From positions 1 to 64,000 of the forward strand of contig DASVCW010000042.1 of the NCBI GenBank assembly GCA_036381435.1: a stretch of DNA of 64,000 bases. The letters run 5' to 3'. The notes below the pieces were generated by a model. It was not told the DNA's origin and ran no database searches. It worked only from the letters and a program-made list of their open reading frames with translations. The stretch is from Fodinibius sp036381435. GTDB taxonomy: Bacteria; Bacteroidota; Rhodothermia; Balneolales; Balneolaceae. Shown in pieces: positions 7,909-17,361 of this stretch (its first letter is position 1; every line of letters starts with the position of its first letter). Both the position numbers and the translations under genes were made by a program.

Positions 7909-9822
7909 TTGAATCAAAATCTCATCAATATCATTTTTTTAACGGGCGTGCTGCTTATCGCATCCCCTTTTGCCGCTGTCTCTCAAGACTCCGGTGCGCC
8001 CGCGCAGGTTTGGAATGTTGAAATTAAAGGAAATGAGCAGTATTCCGATATGGTTCTGAAAGAGCAGATTGCTACTGACGAACCTTCATTTTGGAAAAAA
8101 ATTCAATTCTGGGACAATCGCACGGGCCATCCCCTTGATGAAATAAAAATAAAGAAAGACGTCATTCGCATCGGCAACTTTTATCGCCGCCGGGGCTATA
8201 TAAAAGTAGATGTCAGCTATCAAATTAAAACCGGAAATAAAGAGTGGAAAAAGAAGGTGATTTTCGAGATTGATGAAAACGCGCCCGTGATGATTACCGG
8301 TCTCAATTACCAGATCGATACTAAAGGAGCCGACACCGAAAATGTGCGACAAACCCCTTCATTTCAAGAAGTAAAACGTCAGCAGCCATTTCAGGTGGGT
8401 ACGAGGTATCAACCTATTAATGAAGCGGAAGTGATCGGACAGTTCACTGAGGTATTTAAAAACCTTGGTTTTGCCTATGCCACTGTTAATATTCAATCCC
8501 AAATTGATACTTCCAGACTTGCAGCTCGTCTTACCATTCAGGCAAATCTCGGCCCTAAAACCTATATCGACAGCATTCGGGTGAAAGGCTTTGGTTCCCT
8601 TTCTAAAAGTTATTTATTGGAAGAGGCGGTTTTAGATACCGGCGAAGTGTACAGTCTTGAAAAGCTTCAGGAAGCCCAGCAGCAGCTTTTTAATCATCAC
8701 TTAATTCGCTTCGCGACGATTAGTATTCCGCCCCAGCCGCATGATTCAACCTTGACCTTGCTGCTGCGCGTGCGTGAAAATGAGCCGCGGTCTGTTGCTT
8801 TGCTGTTTGGCTTTGGTACCGAAGAATTACTGCGGGGACAAGTAAGCTGGATACATCGCAACGCCTTCGGCCGCGGGCATCGTTTTACGATTACCGCCCG
8901 GGCATCTTTCATCGAACAGTCCCTCAATCTTGACTATCTTTTTCCCTACTTTTTAAATACCAAAAGCAGTATTGTCATCTCGCCCTTTGCCCAGCATTTA
9001 CTGCAGGAGAACTTTGAGCTGCTGCGGGCAGGCGTTACCAACAGCTATATTTATCGTTACAGTGAGAATTTTACCGCTTCCGCCGCTTATGAATTCACCA
9101 AAAACAAAGAGCTTTCCCAAGAGTTCAAAGCCGCGCTGCCGGATACTACTACTCAATATGACCTATCCTCATTACAATTCAGCAGCTACTACACCAGCGG
9201 ATTCGGCCGTCTTCAGGAAGGCTGGGTGATTCAGCCCTATGCCGAATTTTCGGGCTTATTCGGCTTCGCTACCTACCAGTTTCAAAAACTAACAGCCGAT
9301 GTTCGGCGTTATACAAGACTCAGTAGTACCACCATGCTGGCCATGCGCGTTCAGGCAGGTGGATTGTTCAGCGTTTCAGTCGATTCTCTGCCTCGTCAAA
9401 TCCGGTTTTACCTGGGTGGTACAAATTCTGTGCGGGGCTGGTCCCGTCAGGAACTCGGCCCCAAGCGTGCTTTGGTCGATAGTTCCGGTTTCGTCCGCTA
9501 TGTACCTTTGGGCGGACGCGCAAAATTCGGATTCAACATAGAAATAAGGCAGGATTTGAGCTTCCTCATCGAGGGAATCGGAGTTGCCTTTTTTCTTGAT
9601 GGAGGACAGATATGGCGTTCGATTGATGATCTGAACTCCCGGCCCATTCAGTTCGGCATTGGGGGCGGCATTCGCTATCAGTCTCCAATCGGACCAATCA
9701 GGGTAGATATCGGCTATAAATTGAATCCCACAAACGAAGATTTGGGAATTTATAATGGGCAAAATTATAGCGGCGCGTGGGACCGCTTCGGCATTCATTT
9801 TAGTATAGGACAAGCATTTTGA
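7909..9822 (+). CDS. tamA: BamA/TamA-family outer membrane protein (POTRA + surface antigen D15)
   Basis: The protein has 637 aa, starts with TTG at 7909 and has a signal peptide (about 1-25, IIFLTGVLLIASPFAAVSQ). POTRA-like modules follow: VWNVEIKGNEQYSDMVLKEQI near 34-55, and a later one with IDSIRVKGFGSLSKSYLLEEAV near 225. The C-terminal half is a beta-barrel of the surface-antigen family with the conserved stretch FYLGGTNSVRGWSRQELGP (the lid-lock VRG motif), GPIRVDIGYKL, and a terminal Phe (FGIHFSIGQAF). These proteins insert or assist beta-barrel proteins in the outer membrane. The stop overlaps the start of the TamB-like gene, so the two are translationally coupled and this copy is more likely TamA-like than the general BamA. 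The symbol is given by analogy. Confidence 0.85.
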   Translation: MNQNLINIIFLTGVLLIASPFAAVSQDSGAPAQVWNVEIKGNEQYSDMVLKEQIATDEPSFWKKIQFWDNRTGHPLDEIKIKKDVIRIGNFYRRRGYIKVDVSYQIKTGNKEWKKKVIFEIDENAPVMITGLNYQIDTKGADTENVRQTPSFQEVKRQQPFQVGTRYQPINEAEVIGQFTEVFKNLGFAYATVNIQSQIDTSRLAARLTIQANLGPKTYIDSIRVKGFGSLSKSYLLEEAVLDTGEVYSLEKLQEAQQQLFNHHLIRFATISIPPQPHDSTLTLLLRVRENEPRSVALLFGFGTEELLRGQVSWIHRNAFGRGHRFTITARASFIEQSLNLDYLFPYFLNTKSSIVISPFAQHLLQENFELLRAGVTNSYIYRYSENFTASAAYEFTKNKELSQEFKAALPDTTTQYDLSSLQFSSYYTSGFGRLQEGWVIQPYAEFSGLFGFATYQFQKLTADVRRYTRLSSTTMLAMRVQAGGLFSVSVDSLPRQIRFYLGGTNSVRGWSRQELGPKRALVDSSGFVRYVPLGGRAKFGFNIEIRQDLSFLIEGIGVAFFLDGGQIWRSIDDLNSRPIQFGIGGGIRYQSPIGPIRVDIGYKLNPTNEDLGIYNGQNYSGAWDRFGIHFSIGQAF

Positions 9823-12800
9823 GCGCAGAAAATCAACATAGCGGCATTAAACGATGGGCAAAATGGCTCGCTTGGTTCCTGGTTGCCATTATTTTACTCC
9901 TGTTGATCGTGCGTCTGTCACTCAAAACATCCTTCGTGCAAAGCCGGGTGAAAGATTTTGTTGTTTCCACCGCCAACGCTCAACTCAATGCCGAACTAAC
10001 CATCGATGGCCTTTCAGGTGATTTATGGAATGAAATAACCATTTCGGGACTAAAACTGGTGGCCGAAGACACCGTGGCGCGAATTGATTCGATTTATATT
10101 TCATATAACATCTTAAGCTTTTTAGGAGAGCAGTTTGAAGTATCGGAAGTTGAGATCTATCGCCCTATAGTTCATCTGCGCCAGCAGAATGAGCAGTGGA
10201 ATGTGCAGAAGCTGGTGGTCGAATCACCCGATACTGCGGCAGACACTACCGGCACCTTTGCTTTTCGCATTGATAATTTTGCACTGAATGAAGGCACCGT
10301 CACCGTTCGCTCCGAAGATCTCCCCGTTGAATCTGATTTTACAGTTGATGAGCTGGACATCAACAGCAGTTTTTCTATGAGCGAAGACGCTTTTTCCTTC
10401 AATCTGCAAAATTTATCCTTCCAGATCGAGCAAACGCAGCTCAATGCTCCGCTGAAAATCCAAACCGCGGCCCGGGCCGACAGCAACAGTATTACTCTCG
10501 AAAAACTGGTGCTTTCCACGGGAAGTTCAATGATTCGTTCATCTGCTTTTGCCAGCCAAAAAGATTCTACTGTCCGCCTCGATCTGTCTGCTTCACCCAT
10601 CGCCTGGAGAGATATTGCTGAATATGCTGCCCGGTTTCCGGTAAATGAAAACCTGCAAATAGATTTAGGCGTGAGCGGAATCTTGCCGCAGTTTACAGTC
10701 ACCCTTCAGCTTCAGGCCGACGGATTGCAATCTTTTGAAACTATGGCGCGGCTTCACTGGCAGCAGGATCTTTCCTTGCAGGAACTTGAAATGGAAATGG
10801 AGGGCTTCAATCCCGCAGTGCTGCTTTCTGACACTTCGCTGCCTAAAATTCAGCATTTGAAGGCCCGGTTCGCGGGTGAAGTTGATTTCTCGAATTTTGA
10901 AAACAGCTATGGTGATGCCACCTTATCGGTAACCCAAATTTCACTCTCACCTTACCGTTTGGATGAACTTTCGGCTTCGGTTGAATTGAAAGATCAGTCC
11001 GCTTTAGTCAATATTGAAACGCATCATAACGAACAAAGAGTCAGTTCAAGGATTGCGGTTCAAGAACTTTGGGCGGATTTGCCGGCAGTGGATATAACGA
11101 TTGAAGGCTCAAACATCAACCCTGCTTACTGGATGCAGGACACCACGTATATGGGCGATCTCGCTTTCCGGTCTGAGTTAAATGGCCGCGGTTTCTATCC
11201 CGATTCGGCCCTGTGGAATTATTCTCTAACGGTGGACGGACAACTCATGAATCAACCCATCTCCGAGTTTGTAATTGATGGAAAAGTGAGCAGCCGAATG
11301 GCTACCCTCGAAGGCCATTTAAGAATTCGCGAAAGTGTCGTTAATATGATGGCTGAAGTCCAAAATTTAGAGGAAGAACCGGTATACGAATACAGTCTCG
11401 AAAGCCGGAATGTGAATCTCGGCAGGCTGATGGGAATGGAAAATTTCAGCACCGCTTTGAATGCAGAGGTTACAGGGCAGGGGCAAGGTTTTGAACCGGC
11501 TTCCATGCGTCTTCAAACCTTCATTACTATTGATTCATCGCTTGTTAATGGTGAGTTTGTCAAAAATTTATCCGCCGATATTTTTATTCGTGATACGGTT
11601 GCCGTAATTGACAGTTTGCGATTGCGAAGCACCATCGCTGAAGGTTCGCTCACCGCTCAAATGAATTTACTGCGTCTCTATGACCTCGAAAATGAGCTGC
11701 TGCTCGAACTGCATCTTAAAGATATTAATGCATTGTCGCCGCTGGCTGATGTCGAAAGATTGCAGGCTCAGGGCATCATATCCGGAAAACTGAGTCCTGT
11801 AGATGATGAAAAGCTTAAATTTACCGGCTCGGTTGATTTCTCTGAAGTCTTTTATGATGATGTGTTTATGGCCGCGGGAGCGAGCGGTTCAGTTGAGGCG
11901 CTTATGGATGAAGACCTGCAATATATGGTCGATCTCGAACTCAAGGAACCCATTTTTTCAGACGTACAGCTTCAGAATCTGTCCTTCGAGAGCCAGGGCC
12001 TTTCCACCGATTCCAAAACCACCGGTAGCTTTGATCTTCAGTTCAGCAGCCCCAATGAAGGGCGCATAGAACATGGCGGTACTTTTTCTTACTCCGCTGA
12101 TTCCATCCGGGTTCATACCGCCAAACTCAATATTATCAGTGATCAACGAACCTTAAGCCTTCAGCAGCCTTTCAACCTGCTGGTTATGGGTGATACCTTG
12201 CGCATGGATACGATGAGAGTGGCATCGGACGACGGAGCTTTTCTGCAAGCGGCTGCTCCTTTAATCACCCCCGACGAGCAGCATCTTTCTTTACGGGCTG
12301 AATCGCTGAATACCACCGTTATCCAAAATGCAGTATTAAATGAACCCTATTTTACAGGAAAACTTTCGGCGCGGCTTCAGGTGAATCGCGTGGATACCGT
12401 ACTCAAAGCCCGGGGACAACTGCTGTTCTCCGATTTGATGTACCGCGAAGTCACCCTTGATTCCCTGTTTATTCAAACTCAAATCCGGAATGAACGGCTT
12501 GAAGGAGCCATTTCAGCACTTTATGAAGGCAGTCAGCTGATAGAAGGAGAAGTAAATCTACCGTTCAAACTGGGTGATCCTGAAAAACTGCCTCCCGCCT
12601 TTTTTGATCAGTCGGTAAAGGGGGAAATCAGAATCAACGACATTTCATTAAAGCGTTTCCAAAACCTTGTCGAAGAGGCGGGACTAACCAACACCACGGG
12701 CATTTTTTCATTTGAAGGAACGCTGGACGGTACTGCGGGACATCCGGACTTTTCAGCCGCGGCTACATTATATGATGCCACTCTTTCCGGTGTTCCGGTC

Positions 12801-14279
12801 GATTCTTTAATCGCTGAAATCGATTACGGACACAGCCAATCCAGGCTGGATGTAAACGCTTCAATAATGATGATGCAGCAAAAAGCCGCGGAGGTGGAAG
12901 CCCGAATCCCACTGTTCGTTAACATGCAAACTTTTGATGTCAACTTCCCCCAGGATGGCGACAGTATTTCGGTTCATATCAGAACCAATAAATTCAATTT
13001 AGCGGCAATGAATGATTTTCTGGATGAGCAAACTGTTCGCGAAGTGGAGGGAACCCTGGATGGGGTGGTGTACATCATGGGACCTTTGGGAGATTTAAAA
13101 ACTGACGGACAACTGACGATTCAGGAGGGTGCCTTTCGCTTTGAACCGGCTGAAATTCGCGTAGATAATATTCAAACGGAGATCGTTTTTGATCCCAATC
13201 AGGTACGTATTGATGAATTTCTGGCTATGAGCGGTAACGGCAGTTTAGAAGCGCAGGGTACTATAGAACTGGAAAAACTGGTGCCGGGAGAAGTAGATAT
13301 TAAGGTGACGGCAGATAATTTCACCGCGGCCAACACCCCCGATTACAGTGCCATCATTGACCTTGAAAGCCGGGTACAGGGCAGTTTTACCAAACCGGAA
13401 GTAAGCGGAAGCCTTGATTTTGTGAGCGGCTATATACAGTTGGATAATTTTGGAGAAGAAGCGGTCGAAGATGTGGAACTTGAACCGGAAGAAAGCGATA
13501 GTAACGTGAGTTTGTATGATTCACTCAGCCTGAATATGAATATTACTTTCGACCGGCGCTTTTTTGTGCGGAATGAACGCTACCTGGAGCTGGAAATAGA
13601 GCTTGCGGGGGAGGTTGATTTGGTTAAAAATCCTACCGAAGATATGCAGATGTTCGGGACCATAAATGCCGTCAGCGGTTATGCACTGCCGCTGGGCAAA
13701 CGGTTTGAATTGCAGGAGGGGGTGCTGACTTTTGTCGGTGATCCTACCAATCCCCGGCTCACCATTCGAACACAATACACGCCGCCCCAAACCGAAGAAG
13801 AAATTGTTATTTGGTATATCATTCAGGGAACGGTTGAAGATCCTGTTTTCCTGTATGAAAGCGAACCCCCGATGGAGCTTGAAAATATCCTCAGTTACAC
13901 CTTGTTCGGAAAGCCGTTCTATGCCCTCAATCCCTGGAAACAGGTAGTTGCGGGTTCCGGGGGAGGCGGTACATCAGCTACCGATGTGGCCCTGGGCATA
14001 CTGCTTGATCGTGTGGAAGCGCTGGCTACCCAAAAACTGGGCATCGACGTGGTAAAAATTGATAACGTCAGCGTGGGCGGAGAAAACGGTACAGCCATAA
14101 CTACCGGCTGGTATATCAGTCCCAAAGTATTTTTTGCCATCCAGAACGTCATCACCGGTTCGACTCCCGATACCAGTTTTCGCCTCGAATATTTGCTGCG
14201 CGAAAACCTGGAGCTGATTATTCGCCAGGGCAACGGCATCCGCCAGGGTGTAGACATTCGCTGGGAGTATGATTATTGA
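9819..14279 (+). CDS. tamB: TamB-like translocation/assembly module protein (DUF490)
   Basis: The protein has 1486 aa. The TTG start at 9819 overlaps the TGA of the preceding tamA-like gene (TTGA), a coupling arrangement. The N-terminus is a signal-anchor (about 14-36, WAKWLAWFLVAIILLLLIV). The long middle consists of repeated beta-strand segments of the AsmA/TamB type, such as LEGAISALYEGSQLIEGEV and AQGTIELEKLVPGEV, which form a hydrophobic groove spanning the periplasm. The C-terminal DUF490 domain is at about 1150-1486. It includes SLNMNITFDRRFFVRN, a stretch around GVLTFVGDPTNPRL, VFLYESEPPMELENILSYTLFGKP and the terminal GIRQGVDIRWEYDY. TamA-TamB pairs work in outer-membrane protein assembly, and TamB relatives also in lipid transport between membranes. 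Length and order fit the family well. Confidence 0.9.
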   Translation: MSAENQHSGIKRWAKWLAWFLVAIILLLLIVRLSLKTSFVQSRVKDFVVSTANAQLNAELTIDGLSGDLWNEITISGLKLVAEDTVARIDSIYISYNILSFLGEQFEVSEVEIYRPIVHLRQQNEQWNVQKLVVESPDTAADTTGTFAFRIDNFALNEGTVTVRSEDLPVESDFTVDELDINSSFSMSEDAFSFNLQNLSFQIEQTQLNAPLKIQTAARADSNSITLEKLVLSTGSSMIRSSAFASQKDSTVRLDLSASPIAWRDIAEYAARFPVNENLQIDLGVSGILPQFTVTLQLQADGLQSFETMARLHWQQDLSLQELEMEMEGFNPAVLLSDTSLPKIQHLKARFAGEVDFSNFENSYGDATLSVTQISLSPYRLDELSASVELKDQSALVNIETHHNEQRVSSRIAVQELWADLPAVDITIEGSNINPAYWMQDTTYMGDLAFRSELNGRGFYPDSALWNYSLTVDGQLMNQPISEFVIDGKVSSRMATLEGHLRIRESVVNMMAEVQNLEEEPVYEYSLESRNVNLGRLMGMENFSTALNAEVTGQGQGFEPASMRLQTFITIDSSLVNGEFVKNLSADIFIRDTVAVIDSLRLRSTIAEGSLTAQMNLLRLYDLENELLLELHLKDINALSPLADVERLQAQGIISGKLSPVDDEKLKFTGSVDFSEVFYDDVFMAAGASGSVEALMDEDLQYMVDLELKEPIFSDVQLQNLSFESQGLSTDSKTTGSFDLQFSSPNEGRIEHGGTFSYSADSIRVHTAKLNIISDQRTLSLQQPFNLLVMGDTLRMDTMRVASDDGAFLQAAAPLITPDEQHLSLRAESLNTTVIQNAVLNEPYFTGKLSARLQVNRVDTVLKARGQLLFSDLMYREVTLDSLFIQTQIRNERLEGAISALYEGSQLIEGEVNLPFKLGDPEKLPPAFFDQSVKGEIRINDISLKRFQNLVEEAGLTNTTGIFSFEGTLDGTAGHPDFSAAATLYDATLSGVPVDSLIAEIDYGHSQSRLDVNASIMMMQQKAAEVEARIPLFVNMQTFDVNFPQDGDSISVHIRTNKFNLAAMNDFLDEQTVREVEGTLDGVVYIMGPLGDLKTDGQLTIQEGAFRFEPAEIRVDNIQTEIVFDPNQVRIDEFLAMSGNGSLEAQGTIELEKLVPGEVDIKVTADNFTAANTPDYSAIIDLESRVQGSFTKPEVSGSLDFVSGYIQLDNFGEEAVEDVELEPEESDSNVSLYDSLSLNMNITFDRRFFVRNERYLELEIELAGEVDLVKNPTEDMQMFGTINAVSGYALPLGKRFELQEGVLTFVGDPTNPRLTIRTQYTPPQTEEEIVIWYIIQGTVEDPVFLYESEPPMELENILSYTLFGKPFYALNPWKQVVAGSGGGGTSATDVALGILLDRVEALATQKLGIDVVKIDNVSVGGENGTAITTGWYISPKVFFAIQNVITGSTPDTSFRLEYLLRENLELIIRQGNGIRQGVDIRWEYDY

Positions 14280-14286
14280 GAATGGG

Positions 14287-14502
14287 GCACGCAGAGGCGC
14301 GGAGCCGCAAAGAGAGGTGCCTGCCCGCTCTGTCATCCCGAATCCCCGTTTTTGGGTGAGGGATCTCAAGTGTTGATGCAGCTTATTACTTTACTTCAAG
14401 ACTTATCCTTTAAAACATTTGAGATTCCTCGTTATCCAGAAAAGCACTGGATTTCTCGGAATGACAAAGAGAGTAACTCTGCGCCTTAGCGCCTCTGCGT
14501 GA
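14287..14502. repeat. Nested repeat: 'cacgcagaggcgc' arms around a GTCATCC-family palindrome
   Basis: The outer arms cacgcagaggcgc (from 14288) and gcgcctctgcgtg (ending near 14502) are inverse complements. Inside them sits a copy (14331-14470) of the palindrome also found at 1523 and 1992, with gtcatcccga ... cggaatgac and the internal catttgagattcctcg. The remaining bases to 14584 read like the common tttgtggttctttgtgtc-type intergenic repeat. The element separates tamB from the aminopeptidase gene. Confidence 0.7.
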
Positions 14503-14584
14503 ATTTTTCCTTTGTGGTTCTTTGTGTCTTCTCTGTGTAACTTTGTGCAACAGTTTAGCTAATAATTTAAATCAAAAAGAAAAT

Positions 14585-15685
14585 ATGTACTCCAATCAAG
14601 ACCGCCAATTAGCAAAAAAGATTCTCGAATTCAGTTGCGAACTCAAAAAAGGACAAAATGTATTGCTGCAGCTTATAGGTTTAAACGGCATTGGGCTCTT
14701 AAGAGCTATGGTTGAACACGCTCGTGAGATGGAAGTTCATCCTTTCGTACAAATAGAAGATACCGAAATACAACGGATGCTGGTTGAAAAAGGGGACCAA
14801 GAATTCTGGCAGAATCAGGCCCAGGCGGACCAGCTTCCTCTCATGAAAAAGATGGACGCCTTTGTGGGAATTCGTGCCTCACTCAATATTTACGAGCAAT
14901 CGGATGTCACCTCAAAAGCTAACAAAGCCTACGCCGATTACTTTGTTGATCCCGTTCACTTCAAAGAGCGCGTGAACAATACCAATTGGGTGGTGATGCG
15001 CTACCCCTCCGAAGCATTTGCCATGAACGCCAAGATGCCCACCCAAAAGTTCAGTGAATTCTACTACAAAGCCTGCTTGCTCGACTACAGTGAACTGGCC
15101 GAAGCCATGAAACCGCTGGAAAAACGTCTTCGGGAAACGGATAAAATTCAGCTTAAGGGTGAAGGCACCGACATCGAATTTTCGGTAAAAGGACAAACCT
15201 GGATTCCCTGCTTCGGCAAACGAAATATTCCCGATGGTGAATTATTTTCGTCGCCCATCTTAGATTCTGTAAACGGAGAAATATCTTATGCACCAAGCGT
15301 CTATCAGGGGAAGCCGTTCGAGTTTGTAAAGCTGCAAGTTAAGGACGGCAAGGTGGTTGATTTTGACTCATCAAACAACGATCAGCTTAAAGAAATCCTC
15401 GATACTGATGAAGGTGCACGACGTTTCGGGGAATTTAGCTTCGGCTTGAATCCTGTCATCGAAGAGCCGATGTACGATATTCTGTTTGATGAGAAAATCT
15501 ACGGTTCCAACCACTTAACCCTTGGTAATGATTACGAAATTGCCCCCAACGGCAACGAAAGCAATATTCACTGGGATTTAGTCTGTATTGGTGCTGATGT
15601 ATACCTCGACAGCGAAAAAATTCGCGAAGGCCGAAAGTTCATTGTCGATGATTTAAAGGGTTTGAACCCGGAGAATTTGGTTTAA
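14585..15685 (+). CDS. M29 family aminopeptidase (thermophilic metalloprotease type)
   Basis: The protein has 366 aa from the ATG at 14585 (MYSNQDRQLAKKILEFS). An upstream in-frame start at 14522 would add 21 residues encoded by repeat DNA, so it is rejected. The family's metal ligands and catalytic residues can be seen in order: Glu in IPDGELFSSP (about 219), Glu in FGEFSFGLNP (about 283), His in YGSNHLTLG (about 310), and His/Asp in NIHWDLVCIG (about 329/331). M29 enzymes are cytoplasmic, cobalt- or zinc-dependent aminopeptidases with broad specificity that remove N-terminal residues from peptides. There is no signal peptide. The gene stands alone between palindromic repeats. The family call is secure; the preferred substrates are unknown. 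Confidence 0.9.
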   Translation: MYSNQDRQLAKKILEFSCELKKGQNVLLQLIGLNGIGLLRAMVEHAREMEVHPFVQIEDTEIQRMLVEKGDQEFWQNQAQADQLPLMKKMDAFVGIRASLNIYEQSDVTSKANKAYADYFVDPVHFKERVNNTNWVVMRYPSEAFAMNAKMPTQKFSEFYYKACLLDYSELAEAMKPLEKRLRETDKIQLKGEGTDIEFSVKGQTWIPCFGKRNIPDGELFSSPILDSVNGEISYAPSVYQGKPFEFVKLQVKDGKVVDFDSSNNDQLKEILDTDEGARRFGEFSFGLNPVIEEPMYDILFDEKIYGSNHLTLGNDYEIAPNGNESNIHWDLVCIGADVYLDSEKIREGRKFIVDDLKGLNPENLV

Positions 15686-15718
15686 ATACTTGTACATCGA
15701 AGCGCTGCTTCGATCACC

Positions 15719-15851
15719 ACCCCTAAATCCCCAAAGGGGACTTTGGAACTTGCTTTTTCAAAAATGATTCCCTTTAATAAATTATCATTTATAATAGGGC
15801 TCCACTTCCTTTTGAGGCAACTTTAAAGTCCCCTTCAGGGGATTTAGGGGT
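15719..15851. repeat. Intergenic inverted repeat 'acccctaaatcccc'
   Basis: The arms acccctaaatccccaaaggggacttt (from 15719) and aaagtccccttcaggggatttaggggt (ending 15851) are inverse complements with few mismatches. Just before lies a perfect small hairpin, atcgaagcgctgcttcgat (about 15696-15714), which could end transcription of the aminopeptidase gene. Confidence 0.75.
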
Positions 15852-15871
15852 AATTAATGGCAATGAACACC

Positions 15872-15937
15872 AGTTAAGAACGATCTTGACAATGTGATTT
15901 GGTGTTAGAGAGTTATTTGCCGAATACTGAAAAATAA
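15872..15937 (+). pseudogene. 3' remnant of a DUF559 endonuclease gene
   Basis: About 66 bases match the end of the DUF559 genes at 16199 and 23529: agttaagaacgatcttgac, then gtgttagagagttatttgcc, then the ctgaaaaataa stop. Nothing of the gene lies upstream. It is followed by the same caatccccctgac palindrome block that follows the other copies, so it marks an earlier, mostly deleted copy of the repeat unit. Confidence 0.75.
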
Positions 15938-16198
15938 ACCCATCAATCCCCCTGACCCCCTTCGCCAAGGGGGAAATTAGATCTAAACCAACTGCAATTT
16001 ATAGCCGATTTACACCTAAAAAATTAAAAACGCTGAAATACACTTTCAGGTTCACAAATTTAAAGCCTGGCAGCAAAAAATCCCCCTTGGAGAAGGGGGA
16101 TTAGGGGGATTGAAAAAGCTATGACTGTGAGAAAAAGATAGATATAGAAAAAAATTTTACTTATCTAAAGAGTACGTTTTCACAAAGAGACAAAAGTC

Positions 16199-16560
16199 AT
16201 GAAATCCCGTTACAATAAAAATTACAAAAATTTAGCTAGAAAACTTCGAAAAGACGGGACACTTGGAGAACAAATCCTTTGGGCAGAGGTTTTACGAGCT
16301 AAAAAGTTTTACGGCTACCAGTTCAATAGGCAATTTCCCATTGATCGTTATATTGTCGACTTCATCTGCCGTAAGCTAAAGTTAATTATTGAAATCGATG
16401 GTTACTCGCATCGCTTTAAAGAAGAGGAAGATAAAGATAGAGACGAATGGCTGGCAAAATTGGGTTATACGTTGTCAGATTCTCAGAATATGAAGTTAAG
16501 AATGATCTTGACAATGTGATTCGGGTTTTAGAGAGTTATTTGCCAAATATGGAAAAATAA
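16199..16560 (+). pseudogene. DUF559 endonuclease-like gene, frameshifted near its 3' end
   Basis: Reading from ATG at 16199, the product matches the intact paralogue at 23529 for about 90 residues, including the core IDRYIVDFICRKLKLIIEIDG with Asp and the E-x-D pair of the PD-(D/E)XK-like fold. At about 16470 the intact copy reads ttatacaattgtcag while this copy reads ttatacgttgtcag, one base shorter. The frame then changes and stops at 16519 after SDSQNMKLRMILTM. In the other frame the normal tail continues to TAA at 16560 (VRFSEYEVKND ... RVLESYLPNMEK). The nuclease core is still encoded, so a shortened protein may be made. Confidence 0.85.
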
Positions 16561-16724
16561 ACCTGTCAATCCCCCTGACCCCCTTCGCCAAGGGGAAAGT
16601 AAAACCTGAGCCATAATTGAGGTTTCCAGCTGATTTACAAGGAGTATGGATTTTGAAATGAGTGAAGAAAAAGTTAGAGGTGCATAAATTTTAGGCGAGC
16701 AAGAAAAAGTCCCCCTTGGCGAAG

Positions 16725-16911
16725 GCTGTGAAAATATTATTTTTCGAAAAACCAAAACTTAACTTATTTAGGTTTTCTAACTTAAATTCAAGCGTTGCTC
16801 TTTGCAGTCCCCCTTCGAAGGGGGCTCGGGGGATGACCCTTTTGTAATCAGCGCTGAAAACTTCATTTTTTTAATCATAATTCTTTTGACATCGAGTTTT
16901 CTCACAGCCTC
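16725..16911. mobile_element. Small MITE-like insertion with 7-bp target duplication
   Basis: The DUF559-unit palindrome is split here. GGCGAAG precedes the insert (16718-16724) and occurs again after it (16912-16918). The insert's ends are nearly inverse complements, ggctgtgaaaa and ttttctcacagcc. Removing 187 bp plus one GGCGAAG restores the uninterrupted sequence present in copy 2 at 24024-24074. No coding capacity is visible; an internal cccccttcgaaggggg palindrome is present. Confidence 0.8.
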
Positions 16912-17181
16912 GGCGAAGGGGTCAGGGGGGATTGAAAAGCTAATATTTCAATTACGCTTCGGGAGCAAAACCCTGTAAAACCCGCTCAACCCCTTCAAAC
17001 TTGGAAATTCCAAAAAATCCCTTAACTTTTTACAGAATAGTAATTTAAGTTATATTAAAATAATTGATGCTGGGTATTTAGTGAGTTGTGAGGGATGTCG
17101 TGCCAACGCATACTTCATAACTTGGCGAAAAATGCTTAAAAAGCTCAACGTTCTATATTAAGCAGTTTAAGCTAAAAATAA

Positions 17182-17231
17182 CCTGTAAGTACCCGAGAAT
17201 CTGGTGCGATGTTCCCGGAGATGCTTACAGG
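17182..17231. other. Two-step hairpin in the leader of the first giant kinase gene
   Basis: CCTGTAAG (17182-17189) pairs with CTTACAGG (17224-17231). Inside, CCGAGAA pairs with TTCCCGG except for one mismatch, leaving a loop around tctggtgcgatg. It lies about 130 bp before the kinase start. It may be an RNA regulatory structure or an operator; no known riboswitch class was recognised. The rest of 16951-17361 shows nothing else notable. Confidence 0.45.
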
Positions 17232-17361
17232 AAAAACAGGAAGGATACCGGTTGGACTTTTTACAACGGCTCAACAAATGAATTCCATACTAATTTTGCT
17301 TGGTGCAAGTTATCATTAGCTATGTAAATAATATAATTTCATTCCCGGGAGTGCCACTTTA

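Larger units (their letters stand above)
15944..16950. repeat. Long direct repeat unit, copy 1 (carries DUF559 gene)
   Basis: From tcaatccccctgac at 15944 the sequence closely follows the copy at 23279-24074: a palindrome of cccccttcgccaaggggg and its complement, the DUF559 gene, then a second palindrome ending near ggggggattgaaaagctaatattt. Copy 1 is interrupted at 16725-16911 by a small inserted element. The two copies lie on either side of the first giant kinase gene in the same orientation. Confidence 0.8.

Noticed and set aside
9376..9813. 145-codon reverse frame inside the tamA-like gene
   Set aside because: It is a shadow of a well-supported beta-barrel coding region.
1500..16950. CRISPR array suspected from repeated palindromes
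   Set aside because: The repeats are dispersed, vary in length and have no regular spacers, and no cas genes are present; the CHAT protein lacks any CRISPR neighbours.
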